Of a stretch of DNA of 64,000 bases, positions 8,599 to 16,941 are shown in pieces (within the stretch, counting starts at the first letter, position 1; the number at the start of each line of letters is the position of its first letter). This DNA comes from UBA6055 sp965214085. GTDB taxonomy: Bacteria; Chloroflexota; Anaerolineae; Aggregatilineales; Phototrophicaceae. The notes beneath the pieces were generated by a model, which was not told where the DNA came from, ran no database searches, and saw only the letters and a program-made list of their open reading frames with translations. The stretch is taken from NCBI GenBank assembly GCA_965214085.1, contig OZ243937.1:3410001-3474000 (forward strand), read 5' to 3'. The position numbers and the translations under genes were made by a program.

Positions 8599-9030
8599 AT
8601 GATTATGGGACAAATGTGGCAAGACAAACGCATCCGCCAACTGGTGATCGCAGTGTTGGTCGTCATCTTGGCATTGGGCTTGCTCAGCCTGGTTTCGACC
8701 GTGTTTCAGATGATCGTGCCGCTGGCGCTGGTCATCGGAGGCGGCTTCGCCTTTTACAAAATCGTGCTCGAAGGGCGGGACGCGCCCGACGCTTTGGAAG
8801 CGATGGATGACGAACTGGCCGAATCCAGCGGACTGGCCGCCGGCGACCTCGACATGCGCAGCGCGCAAACCGCCACTGACGAAGACGTAGACGAGTCGCT
8901 GGCGCTGGAGCGGCTAAGCGCGGCAGAGCGCGCCCGCAGCGAATTCTTGGATAGCGCCACGCCAGCCGAAGAAATCCTCGAGCAAATTCGCTCGCGCAGA
9001 AAGCGCCTGCAAGGAGATGACGACGCGTGA
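8599..9030 (+). CDS. Small membrane protein with charged cytoplasmic tail
   Basis: I do not recognise this 143-residue protein. The N-terminus is short and basic, followed by two hydrophobic stretches (about 15-35 and 38-55) that would form a helical hairpin in the membrane. The remaining 85 residues are strongly acidic and then helical (Glu/Arg rich), probably cytoplasmic and partly coiled. GGAAGAGG lies immediately upstream. An ATG six bases downstream (8605) is equally possible and has better spacing. The last codons overlap the start of the MOSC gene by 4 nt (GTGA), so the two are translationally coupled. Confidence 0.75.
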   Translation: MIMGQMWQDKRIRQLVIAVLVVILALGLLSLVSTVFQMIVPLALVIGGGFAFYKIVLEGRDAPDALEAMDDELAESSGLAAGDLDMRSAQTATDEDVDESLALERLSAAERARSEFLDSATPAEEILEQIRSRRKRLQGDDDA

Positions 9031-9665
9031 AATTGCTCTCGATCAACGCCGCCCTACCCCAAACTGTTGCCATTGAGAGCCGGACCTACGCGACCGGCAT
9101 CTATAAGACAGCGCTCGAGGGACCAGTCTGGCTGGGGCGGCTCAACCTGGCCGGCGACGGGCAAGGCGATCTCAAGAACCACGGCGGGCAATTCCAAGCC
9201 GTCTACTGCTACCCGCATGAACACTACGCCTACTGGAGCGAGCGGCTGGAGCGCGACGACTTCACATTCGGTCAATTCGGCGAGAACTTCACCACGCAGG
9301 GATTGCTAGAGAACGAAGTCTGCGTCGGCGACAGCCTGCGCATCGGCAGCGCGCTGATACAAGTGACGCAGCCGCGTGTGCCCTGTTACAAGCTGGCGAA
9401 TAAATTGGGCATTCCCGGCTTTGACAAGACCTTCTTAAATGCCAACCGCTCTGGATTCTACGCCCAGGTACTTGAAGAAGGCCATGTCGCCGCCGGCGAT
9501 GCAATCGAGCGCGTCAGCCATGACCCGGTCGGCATGACCGTGGCACAGGTCAACGCCGCGCTCTTGCTCGACAAAAATCCAGCCGCCGTCAAACGCGCCC
9601 TGCGCCTCACCGCCCTCTCACCCGAATGGCGGGCTCGCTTTGAGCGGATGCTGGCGAAAGCCTAG
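9027..9665 (+). CDS. MOSC domain protein (YiiM-like)
   Basis: A 212-residue protein of the MOSC (molybdenum cofactor sulfurase C-terminal) superfamily, close in layout to E. coli YiiM, which acts in molybdenum-cofactor-dependent reductions. Visible family features are the GDGQGDLKNHGG segment (about 44-54), the GENFTT motif (85-90) and PRVPCYKL with the conserved Cys120. A C-terminal three-helix extension follows, as in YiiM. Its start codon is GTG at 9027, overlapping the previous stop. A link to the molybdoenzymes at 16942-21899 is possible but is only an inference. Confidence 0.85.
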   Translation: MKLLSINAALPQTVAIESRTYATGIYKTALEGPVWLGRLNLAGDGQGDLKNHGGQFQAVYCYPHEHYAYWSERLERDDFTFGQFGENFTTQGLLENEVCVGDSLRIGSALIQVTQPRVPCYKLANKLGIPGFDKTFLNANRSGFYAQVLEEGHVAAGDAIERVSHDPVGMTVAQVNAALLLDKNPAAVKRALRLTALSPEWRARFERMLAKA

Positions 9666-9675
9666 CCGCCGCTGG

Positions 9676-10692
9676 CTAAGGAACTGGCTCGCGCTCCACT
9701 TCCTCCGTCCACAGCCCCAGCGACGCCAATCCGTTCATCTTGGCGCGGTGATAGAGCGCCGCTTGCGCTGCCGGCACATGCTCCGCCCGATTGCCCCACA
9801 CAGCCATCGGCTCGCGCTGCAAGGCGCGGGCGTAGGAGAAGCTCAGCTTCCAGGGCAAATCGTAATTGGCGTTCATGGCGTTTAGATGGGCTGTGGCCTG
9901 CCAGTCGCTTTGCCCGCCGGAGAGGAAGACGATGCCCGGAATGGCCGCGGGGATGCGCCGCTTGAAGGCTTTGACCGTCAGCTCGGCGACAGTATCGACA
10001 TCGGCTTGCTCGGCGCATTCGTTGCCGGATAGCACCATGCTGGCTTTGACCAGCGCGCCTTCCAATTCGACGCGCTGCGTGTAAAGCGCTTCAAAGGTGC
10101 GCGACAGCACGAACTCGGTCACATCAAAGCAGCGCTCAATCGTATGGTCGCCCCAGAGCATGACTTCGGGTTCCACAATCGGCACGATGCCAGCTTCCTG
10201 CGAAAGCGCGGCCACCTGCGCCATCACAAAAGCGTTGGCTTCAATGGCGTAATAGCTGGGTGTGCCCGGCCCAATCTGCAGGGCGGCGCGCCACTTGCTG
10301 AATCCCACGCCCATGCCGGCGTACTCCGCCAAGCGCTCGCGCAAGCCGTCCAAGCCGCTTCCGACCGTCTCGCCATCGCTGCCCGCCAAGACTACCATAC
10401 CGGTAAAGGGCGAAATGCCGGGTATCATGCCTTGCTCGATCACCTGCGGCAGCAGTTGCTCGCCGCGACTGTCAGCCATGCGTACCTGCTCGTCCGTCAT
10501 GATGATGCCGCTGACGGCTTCGTTCAGATTCGGCGTCTTGAACAGCAACTCCGACCAATTGCGATAACTGTTTTCGTCCTGCGCTATGCCCTCGGATTGC
10601 AGCAGCTCCCGGAAAGCCGGCGCTGGCCGGTCGGCCGCCATGATGCCTTTGCCGGGCGCTACCAATTGATTTGCGATCTCGTTCAAGCTCAT
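9676..10692 (-). CDS. Class I fructose-bisphosphate aldolase-like protein
   Basis: A 338-residue class I (Schiff-base) aldolase, which in glycolysis splits fructose 1,6-bisphosphate. The match to animal-type aldolase runs the full length. Kept residues are Asp21, Lys133 (FSKWRA), Glu174/Glu176 (VEPE), the Schiff-base Lys216 (LVKASMV), the FLSGGQS loop and the SYARALQ arginine. Two conserved substrate-site stretches differ: AADES is AADRP (19-23), and the KVDKG stretch is SPFTG (94-98), which removes a lysine known to bind substrate phosphate. The substrate may therefore differ. AAGGG lies 6 nt upstream of the ATG. Confidence 0.88.
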   Translation of the reverse strand: MSLNEIANQLVAPGKGIMAADRPAPAFRELLQSEGIAQDENSYRNWSELLFKTPNLNEAVSGIIMTDEQVRMADSRGEQLLPQVIEQGMIPGISPFTGMVVLAGSDGETVGSGLDGLRERLAEYAGMGVGFSKWRAALQIGPGTPSYYAIEANAFVMAQVAALSQEAGIVPIVEPEVMLWGDHTIERCFDVTEFVLSRTFEALYTQRVELEGALVKASMVLSGNECAEQADVDTVAELTVKAFKRRIPAAIPGIVFLSGGQSDWQATAHLNAMNANYDLPWKLSFSYARALQREPMAVWGNRAEHVPAAQAALYHRAKMNGLASLGLWTEEVEREPVP

Positions 10693-10791
10693 TGGGGTCC
10701 CTTCACTCCTGTCTATGGGTTCATCTGCCTAAAGCCGAATTCTGGCAGCGCGCGTCGGGCTTGACAATACCTGGCCGCCAACTCCAGCCAA

Positions 10792-11382
10792 TCACTGCGC
10801 CTGGCGGCCGACATAGCCGATCTCCTGCAAGGCAGTTTGCAGCGCTTCCAGCGGCAGGCCAACCACATTGCTGTAACCCCCCTCGATGCGCGCCACGGGC
10901 CGGAACGCTTCGTTCTGGATGCCGTAGGCGCCGGCTTTGTCCAGCGGATCGCCCGTGGCGACATAGGCCTCGATCTCGGCCTCGCTGAAAGCGCGCATTG
11001 CTACGGCGGTCCGCGCGTGGCGGGTGATGACCAGCGGCGCGTCACCGGCGCGATACAGCGTGAAGGCGGTGACGACCGCGTGCACGCGCCCTCGCAGCTG
11101 CCGCAGCATCCGCCGGGCGTCGGCATCATCAACTGGTTTGCCCAGCAATTCGCCGCCGTCCACCACGATCGTATCAGCCGAGATGATCAGGGCCGGGGTT
11201 TCGTCCAGCGTCCGCGCCACCGCCTCGGCTTTCTCGCGGCTCAGGCGCTCAGCATACTCGACCAGGTCCTCTGCGACACGGCGCGACTCGTCAATATCCG
11301 GCTTGATGATCTCGAAGCGCAAACCAAGCCCGGCCAAGAGCTCGCGGCGGCGTGGCGATGATGAAGCCAGTATCAGGCGCAT
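10792..11382 (-). CDS. maf: Maf-family nucleoside triphosphate pyrophosphatase
   Basis: A 196-residue Maf/HAM1-like protein that hydrolyses non-canonical or methylated nucleoside triphosphates to monophosphates. The N-terminus RLILASSSPRRRELL is the family signature, and ISADTIV with the catalytic Asp and KPVDDADA follow in the expected order. I chose the ATG at 11382 because GAGG lies 8 nt upstream and the signature begins at once; the open frame continues upstream but there is no support for it. An M-type repeat element begins about 50 bp upstream of the start. Confidence 0.92.
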   Translation of the reverse strand: MRLILASSSPRRRELLAGLGLRFEIIKPDIDESRRVAEDLVEYAERLSREKAEAVARTLDETPALIISADTIVVDGGELLGKPVDDADARRMLRQLRGRVHAVVTAFTLYRAGDAPLVITRHARTAVAMRAFSEAEIEAYVATGDPLDKAGAYGIQNEAFRPVARIEGGYSNVVGLPLEALQTALQEIGYVGRQAQ

Positions 11383-11433
11383 GGGCACTGCCTCACTTTC
11401 CAGGCGCCAGCAATTTATGGCGTCGCGACTGCG

Positions 11434-11626
11434 GCAGGGCAATCGCATAAAATATTTTAACCACAGAGACCACAGAGGGCACAGAGAAAAGCCGCGAATA
11501 TGCTATGCTTAAGCTCCCTCCCTCTTTAAGGGGGTTTGGGAGTGGGGGTATAGTGTGGCATGTTTTCGCATGACTAACTTGGTTAAACTTCTGCGCCTCT
11601 GTGGTGAAAAATATACTGATGCGATT
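11434..11626. mobile_element. M element 1 (MITE-like) with 15-bp flanking direct repeats
   Basis: The inverted ends are CAGGGCAATCGCATAAAAT followed by ACCACAGAG (left), and CTCTGTGGTGAAAAATATAC followed by TGATGCGATTG (right). The element is flanked by GGCGTCGCGACTGCG at 11419-11433 and again at 11627-11641, a perfect 15-bp duplication as expected from insertion. The middle holds a C/T-rich N-like tract. There is no open reading frame. Related elements are at 31152, 35118, 46987, 54149 and 59751. Confidence 0.75.
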
Positions 11627-11660
11627 GGCGTCGCGACTGCGCCACTACGGTGGAACGGGC

Positions 11661-11765
11661 ATGGGTTCCAGCGGCATTAGCGGCGGCGACAGCATAGGCG
11701 GAGGCGGCAGCATAGACGGAGGCGGCAGCATGGGCGGAGGCGGCGGCGGATCCTTCACCCCCTAA
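11661..11765 (+). repeat. Low-complexity GGCGGAGGCGGCAGCAT repeat
   Basis: An irregular tandem repeat of an 18-21 bp unit (GGCGGAGGCGGCAGCATA). It is open in one frame from ATG 11661 to TAA 11763 and would encode 34 Gly/Ser residues, or 48 from an ATG at 11619. No good ribosome binding site is visible, so coding is doubtful. Confidence 0.5.
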
Positions 11766-11852
11766 ACGCCCAAGCCAAAGTAAGAACGATGTAAAATCGC
11801 CGAAACGGCACATCCAAAGCGCCGAGTTTTCGTTATAATGAGTAGAGTCTAG

Positions 11853-11876
11853 TTGACAAACAAGCGTCGATATAAT
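11853..11876 (+). promoter_or_regulatory. Putative promoter of the BI-1 gene, 12-bp spacing
   Basis: TTGACA (11853-11858) and TATAAT (11871-11876) are 12 bp apart. TATAAT is followed by GGCGCCAGCGGGAGG and the ATG at 11899, closely matching the layout at 8574-8599. A second TATAAT is at 11834-11839. Confidence 0.45.
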
Positions 11877-11898
11877 GGCGCCAGCGGGAGGCATCACC

Positions 11899-12615
11899 AT
11901 GATTCCCAGAAATAACAGCTTCATCGTTGACGCGCCGGGCAAGCCCCTGGAAGGTTTGCAGCTCAATGCGGTCATGCGCAACGTCTACGGCTGGATGACG
12001 ATGGGCCTGCTCGTCACGGCCGCGATAGCGCTCGCCGTCAGCAATAGCGGCATACTCGAGTACCTCGGGCAAGGTGTATTTATGCTGGCGATCTTCGCGC
12101 AGTTAGGCATTGTCATCGGCCTGAGCTGGGCGATTAATCGGATTTCGGCAACCATGGCCGGCATGCTCTTCTTCATATACGCCGCTGTCACCGGCTTCAC
12201 CTTCTCAATCTTCTTCCTGGTCTTTGATTTCGGCTCGATCGCGGCGGCATTCTTGAGCACCGCCGGCGTCTTCGGGGCGATGACCATCTACGGGCTGACA
12301 ACCAAGACCGACCTGACTAAGATGGGCAGCTATCTGATGATGGGCTTGTTCGGGCTGATCATCGCCAGCATCGTCAACATCTTCTTGGGCAGCTCGATGA
12401 TCGACTTCCTACTCAGCATATTCGGCGTGCTGCTCTTCACCGGCTTGACCGCCTGGGACACCCAGCGCATCGCGGCGATGGCGGCCACGCGCAAGATGAA
12501 GGTCGATTCCGATGACACGCTGAAATTCAGCATCATGGGCGCTTTGACGCTCTACCTCGATTTCATCAACCTGTTCATCTTCATGCTGCGCATCTTCGGC
12601 GGCGGCCGCGATTAG
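11899..12615 (+). CDS. Bax inhibitor-1/YccA family membrane protein
   Basis: A 238-residue multi-pass protein of the BI-1/YccA family, which in bacteria has been linked to calcium leak and to regulation of membrane proteases. Seven hydrophobic helices are visible from about residue 30 to the C-terminus. The family stretch TGLTAWDTQRI is near residue 180. GGGAGG lies 7 nt upstream of this ATG, so I prefer it to the in-frame ATG at 11875. The gene is monocistronic: the following gene is on the other strand. Confidence 0.9.
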   Translation: MIPRNNSFIVDAPGKPLEGLQLNAVMRNVYGWMTMGLLVTAAIALAVSNSGILEYLGQGVFMLAIFAQLGIVIGLSWAINRISATMAGMLFFIYAAVTGFTFSIFFLVFDFGSIAAAFLSTAGVFGAMTIYGLTTKTDLTKMGSYLMMGLFGLIIASIVNIFLGSSMIDFLLSIFGVLLFTGLTAWDTQRIAAMAATRKMKVDSDDTLKFSIMGALTLYLDFINLFIFMLRIFGGGRD

Positions 12616-12733
12616 CTACCAACTAACCGACAGATTTCGTAGGGGCGACTCGGTGAGTGGTACTTTGTTTGCCTATGTAGTAATCCTGCGACCTAATCGC
12701 TGACAGGAACGCCATCGGAGTCGACGACGTGGC

Positions 12734-13954
12734 TCACTTCCCCCCGCGCCCACGATAACTCAGCAGCGCCAGCGTAGCGAAGAGCCCGGCCGCCGCCCAG
12801 AGCAGAAAAGGCGCGTTCAAGCTGATCACGCTCAAGGTATTGCCCAACGGCGGCAGCATTGACCCGCCCAGGTTCTGCAGCATGCCGTTGAAACCGAGCG
12901 CGCTGCCCACCAGGGCGATCTCCAGCCCCGGCATTTCCGTGATCGAAGCGCCCATTAGCGCCATAAAGCTGTCGAAACACAATCCGCCGATGGCCATCGC
13001 CAGAATGACCGCCCAATAGTTGCTGCCGGCGAAGGCCATCATAAGCGTGCCCAGGGTCATCATTGCCGTGGCGAATATCATCACCAGCCGGCGCTCCCCC
13101 AGCCGGTCGGACAGGTGCGATATCGGCACAACGCCGATCAAACTGGCCAGGAAGAAAACCGGGATGGCGCTATCGGCATCATAAGCCGACCAGCCGATCT
13201 CGCGCAGATAAGTCGGCACGTAGCCCATCACGCCCTGCGCCAGCCCGACCGCGCCAAAGACGGCCAGCGCGATGACACGCAGTTGGCGAAAGCCGGCCAC
13301 GCGGCGCAGCTTGGTCAGTAGCTGCCGCAGGTCCAGCCCCTGGACTGGCTTTCGCTCGTCCGGCGGATGCACAAGCGCCCACAAGATGGCCAGCAAAATC
13401 GAACTTAGCCCGAAGGCGATCAGCACCGCGCGCCAGCCGCCCAGCAGCGGCGACAGCCAGGTCGCGCTGAACCGCGAGCCCAACATCGCGCCCAAAGCGA
13501 AGCCCAGGGCCATGACGCCCGCGGCGAATCCCAATTGCCGCGACGCGAACCACTCGCGATTGAGCTTGACGAAATTCAGCGGCAGCACCGGCTGCAGCGT
13601 GCCGTACAAAAAAGAGAACAGAAAAAGCGACCAGAAGTCGACCGCCAAGCCGCGCAGCGCGCCACATACGCCCGCCGCCAGGCACATAAACACCAGGGCC
13701 CGCCTTGTGCCGAAATAGTCGATCAGCGAGCCGCCGAGGAAGGACGTGAAAATGCCCATCACCATGCCCACGCCCCAAATCACGCCGATCTGAATCAGAT
13801 CCAGATCCAGCGACGCGGCGATCTCGCTGAATAGCGCCGACAAGCCAGCGATGGGGAAGCCCATGGTGATGAAGCCCGACAAGCTCACCATCGCCAGAAT
13901 CACCCAGCGATACGGCGAATGCTGTCGGTCGCGCAAATCTGCAGGCGGCGTCAT
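12734..13954 (-). CDS. MFS transporter, copy B of a tandem pair
   Basis: A 406-residue major facilitator superfamily transporter with twelve predicted membrane helices. The cytoplasmic loop after helix 2 carries DYFGTRRAL, and SHLSDRLGERR lies between helices 8 and 9; both are MFS-type motifs. It is clearly homologous along its whole length to the upstream gene at 14040-15278 (shared YRWVILAMV, LNREWFASRQLGF and PTYLREIGW segments), so the two arose by tandem duplication. Substrate unknown; the layout resembles CynX/NarK-like anion or organic-acid carriers. No strong ribosome binding site is seen. Confidence 0.88.
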   Translation of the reverse strand: MTPPADLRDRQHSPYRWVILAMVSLSGFITMGFPIAGLSALFSEIAASLDLDLIQIGVIWGVGMVMGIFTSFLGGSLIDYFGTRRALVFMCLAAGVCGALRGLAVDFWSLFLFSFLYGTLQPVLPLNFVKLNREWFASRQLGFAAGVMALGFALGAMLGSRFSATWLSPLLGGWRAVLIAFGLSSILLAILWALVHPPDERKPVQGLDLRQLLTKLRRVAGFRQLRVIALAVFGAVGLAQGVMGYVPTYLREIGWSAYDADSAIPVFFLASLIGVVPISHLSDRLGERRLVMIFATAMMTLGTLMMAFAGSNYWAVILAMAIGGLCFDSFMALMGASITEMPGLEIALVGSALGFNGMLQNLGGSMLPPLGNTLSVISLNAPFLLWAAAGLFATLALLSYRGRGGK

Positions 13955-14039
13955 CGGCGGTCTCAGCCGGATACCAGCGCGCGAAGTCGCCGACCCGTGT
14001 TCACGGAAAGCGGGCGATCCACCGGCATCGCGTCGGCGC

Positions 14040-15278
14040 TCACTGCGGCAGATGTCGCTTGCGCTTGCGGAAGCTGAGCAGCATCAGCGTGGCGAATACG
14101 CCGGAAGCCGCCCAGAGCAAGAACGGCGCATTCAAGGAAATTGGCGACAGCGCATTCCCCAAGGGCGGCAAAAGCGTCGAGCCCGCGTTCTGCAAGACGC
14201 TGCCAAAACCCAAAGCGCTGCCCACGAATGCGATCTCCAAACCCTCGATCTCAGTCATCGCCGCGCCCTTCAAAGCCATGAAGCTGTCAAAGGTGAAACC
14301 GGCCAGCGCCATCGCCAGCATGACAGCCCAAAAATTATCGCCCGCGAAAAACATCATTAAGGTGCCGACAGACATCATCGATGTGCCAAAAGCCAGCACG
14401 ACACGCCGATTGCCCAGCCGATCCGACAGATGCGACAAAGGGACTACCCCGATCAGACTGCAAAAGAAGAATACCGTGATAGCGCTATCCGCCTCAACCA
14501 CGCCCCAGCCAATCTCGCGCAGGTAGGTCGGAACATAGCCGACCAGCCCGCGCATCAAGCCGAGCACACCGAATACGCCCAGCGCCAGCACCCACAATTC
14601 GCGGAACCTTGACACATAGCGCAGGCTGCGCAAGATCTGGCCGATATCGAAGCTGGTTTCGCGCCGCCGCTCCACCGGTGGATGCACCAGCGCCCAGACC
14701 AATCCCAGCGCGATGGCGCAAAGCCCAAGCAGGATGAGTACGGACCGCCACCCGCCCAAGAGCGGCGATAGAACTGTCGCGCTCAAACGCGAGCCCAGCA
14801 TCAGGCCGGTGGCGAAGCCGGCCGACATCACGCCTTGAGCGAAGCCAAGCTGCCGCGACGCGAACCACTCACGGTTTAGCTTGACGAAGCTCATCGGCAA
14901 AATCGGCTGCACCATCCCGAAAAGCAATGAGAAAACAAGCAGCGACTCGTAATTGACCGCGAAACCGCGTGAAGCGCCGGCCAGCCCGGTCGCCAGACAT
15001 AATACAACCAGCGTCCGCCGCGTTCCGAAGGCATCAATAAAGGCGCCGCCGAGGGGCGCGGTGAAGATCGCCATGGCCGATCCTAAGCCCCAAATCACAC
15101 CGATTTGGACCAGGCTGAGATCGAGCGTATCCGCGACTTCGCTGAACATCGCCGACAAGCCGGTCGTCGGGAATCCCATAATCAAGAAACCCGAGAGCGT
15201 CACCATCGCCAAAATCACCCAGCGATAGCCGGAATTTTGACGCTCGCTTGGGGCGATCGATGGGGCAATGCCGAACAT
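14040..15278 (-). CDS. MFS transporter, copy A of a tandem pair
   Basis: A 412-residue major facilitator protein with twelve predicted helices, the upstream paralogue of 12734-13954. The A-like motif DAFGTRRTL follows helix 2, and SHLSDRLGNRR lies between helices 8 and 9. A charged NREWFASRQ loop sits between the two halves of the N-terminal bundle, as in the paralogue. Differences are concentrated in the N-terminal 18 residues and in the central loop, so the substrates may have diverged. About 85 bp separates the two genes, which suggests one transcript. Substrate unknown. Confidence 0.88.
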   Translation of the reverse strand: MFGIAPSIAPSERQNSGYRWVILAMVTLSGFLIMGFPTTGLSAMFSEVADTLDLSLVQIGVIWGLGSAMAIFTAPLGGAFIDAFGTRRTLVVLCLATGLAGASRGFAVNYESLLVFSLLFGMVQPILPMSFVKLNREWFASRQLGFAQGVMSAGFATGLMLGSRLSATVLSPLLGGWRSVLILLGLCAIALGLVWALVHPPVERRRETSFDIGQILRSLRYVSRFRELWVLALGVFGVLGLMRGLVGYVPTYLREIGWGVVEADSAITVFFFCSLIGVVPLSHLSDRLGNRRVVLAFGTSMMSVGTLMMFFAGDNFWAVMLAMALAGFTFDSFMALKGAAMTEIEGLEIAFVGSALGFGSVLQNAGSTLLPPLGNALSPISLNAPFLLWAASGVFATLMLLSFRKRKRHLPQ

Positions 15279-15386
15279 AGTGAGACCTGGCTGAAAACAA
15301 TCGATTCATCGTAACCCAAAGCAAGGCGATAACAAGGTACAGGCTGGCACTGTGTCTCGCAAGCAAAGCGCGCGGGAAATGTAGCC

Positions 15387-15503
15387 TTTCCTGATGAAAC
15401 AAATGCTTTAGCATCAAGGACACCGAGACATGCGAGAGCGCCGAGAAACTCAATCGAGATATGCCCAATTCTTTGTGTGCTTTGTGTCTATGTGGTTAAA
15501 TTG
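15387..15503. repeat. Dispersed repeat R2, copy 1
   Basis: The sequence from GATGAAACAAATGCTTTAGC through GGACACCGAGA to TCTTTGTGTGCTTTGTGTC recurs at 51640-51746 with moderate divergence. It occupies the centre of the gap 15279-15610, which otherwise holds only the promoter at 15546. Confidence 0.65.
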
Positions 15504-15545
15504 AATTTCTAGCGAATTCGATACACTGCCAATCCGCGCGACCGG

Positions 15546-15573
15546 TTGTGAGATTACATTTTGCAACTATAAT
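15546..15573 (+). promoter_or_regulatory. Sigma-70-type promoter for the M20 gene
   Basis: TTGTGA (15546-15551), a 16-bp spacer and TATAAT (15568-15573) lie 38 bp upstream of the TTG start at 15611. Spacing and distance are canonical. Confidence 0.55.
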
Positions 15574-15610
15574 CGATTCACAATTAGCCACTTCGTGATG
15601 GGATGGCTCC

Positions 15611-16855
15611 TTGGCTCAGTCTTCCTGCAACTTAAGAATTAACAGTGAGCGCCTGCGCGCGGATTTCGACGCCCTGGCCGATATCGGCGCGACCATGGGC
15701 GGCGGCGTCTCGCGCTTGGCTTTATCGAACGAGGATATGGCTGCCCGCGCCTGGTTCGCCGACCGCGTTGAAGAAGCCGGTCTCCAGATCAAAGACGACG
15801 AAGTCGGCAACTTGAGCGGCTGGCTGCCCGCGGCTGACCCGGGCGCCAAGACGCTGATGATCGGCTCGCACCTCGATACCGTTCCTAACGGCGGACGCTT
15901 CGACGGCGTCATCGGCGTGCTGGCAGCTTTGGAATGCCTGCGCCGAATCAAAGAAGCGTGCCTCAAACCGCGCTGCCACTTGGAAGCCATCAACTTCACC
16001 GATGAAGAAGGCGCCTGGAAATCCCTCTTCGGCAGCAACGGGCTGATCGGCAAAATCTCCGCGGCCGATATCAGCGATACCCTGCACGACAATATGGCTT
16101 TCCGCGCCGCGCTGCGCCGTGCCGGCATCCGGCTCGATGAGCTGCACCGCGCCCGGCGCGATCCCGATTCCATCCTCGCCTTCCTGGAGCTGCATATCGA
16201 GCAAGGCAAGCGCCTGCACGAGCAAAGCCTGGATATCGGCATCGTCGACCGTATAGTGGGACGCACGACTTATAATGTCGTCTTCTATGGCGAAGCCGCG
16301 CACGCCGGCACCACCACCGCCGACGAACGCCGCGACGCCCTGCAAGGCGCGGCAGCCTATATCATCGCCGCCCACAATCTCATCACCGAGGGTTACCCGG
16401 AAGGCGTCGTCAATTGCGGCCACGTGGCAGTTGAGCCCGACAGCTTCAACGTCGTCCCAGCCGAGGCGTCGCTGCGCATCGAGTTCCGCCACCCGGATTC
16501 CGTCACCCTAAAGGAGATTGAAGCGCGGCTCATCCGGCTGGCGCAAGTCTGTGCGGGGCAGTATCGGCTGACCGTGACCACCGAACGCGCCTTGCATCGC
16601 GCCCCCGAGCGCATGTCGGGCTACCTCTTCCGCCAAATCGAAAGCGCCTGCCTAGCCGAAGGCGCGCGCTGCACAGCCATCGCCAGTTACAGCGGCCACA
16701 ACGCCCAAATCATGAACCAGGTGGTGCCGGCCGGCATGATTTTCTTGCCATCGGTGGACGGCATCAGCCATAATCCCCGAGAACATACCGAGTGGCGCCA
16801 TGTCGAAATCGGCGCCAATATCTTGCTGCGCGCCATCTTGCAGCTGGCGGTCTAA
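15611..16855 (+). CDS. M20 amidohydrolase (allantoate / N-carbamoyl-amino-acid hydrolase type)
   Basis: A 414-residue zinc-dependent amidohydrolase of the peptidase M20 family, hydantoinase/carbamoylase branch, which removes carbamoyl or ureido groups. The metal ligands are visible in order: GSHLDTV (His87), the Asp of GGRFDG (98), TDEEG (Glu132/133) and LHIEQG (His195). The last motif is diagnostic for this branch. A dimerisation domain lies between about 215 and 330. The start is TTG; no in-frame ATG exists before residue 29, and the family's usual N-terminus begins here. It is soluble. The neighbouring molybdenum hydroxylase genes suggest a purine/ureide link, which is only an inference. 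Confidence 0.87.
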   Translation: MAQSSCNLRINSERLRADFDALADIGATMGGGVSRLALSNEDMAARAWFADRVEEAGLQIKDDEVGNLSGWLPAADPGAKTLMIGSHLDTVPNGGRFDGVIGVLAALECLRRIKEACLKPRCHLEAINFTDEEGAWKSLFGSNGLIGKISAADISDTLHDNMAFRAALRRAGIRLDELHRARRDPDSILAFLELHIEQGKRLHEQSLDIGIVDRIVGRTTYNVVFYGEAAHAGTTTADERRDALQGAAAYIIAAHNLITEGYPEGVVNCGHVAVEPDSFNVVPAEASLRIEFRHPDSVTLKEIEARLIRLAQVCAGQYRLTVTTERALHRAPERMSGYLFRQIESACLAEGARCTAIASYSGHNAQIMNQVVPAGMIFLPSVDGISHNPREHTEWRHVEIGANILLRAILQLAV

Positions 16856-16885
16856 ATTTATCACCATCACAATGGTACGAATATC

Positions 16886-16909
16886 GTAGGGGCTAGCCTT
16901 GGCTCGCCC
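16886..16909. repeat. P-type repeat, short copy
   Basis: GTAGGGGCTAGCCTTGGCTC followed by GCCC is a short palindromic P repeat between the M20 and the molybdoenzyme genes. It would sit in the leader if the two genes are co-transcribed. Confidence 0.55.
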
Positions 16910-16941
16910 ACAAAAGATCATACGAATCCAGGATAAACCGC

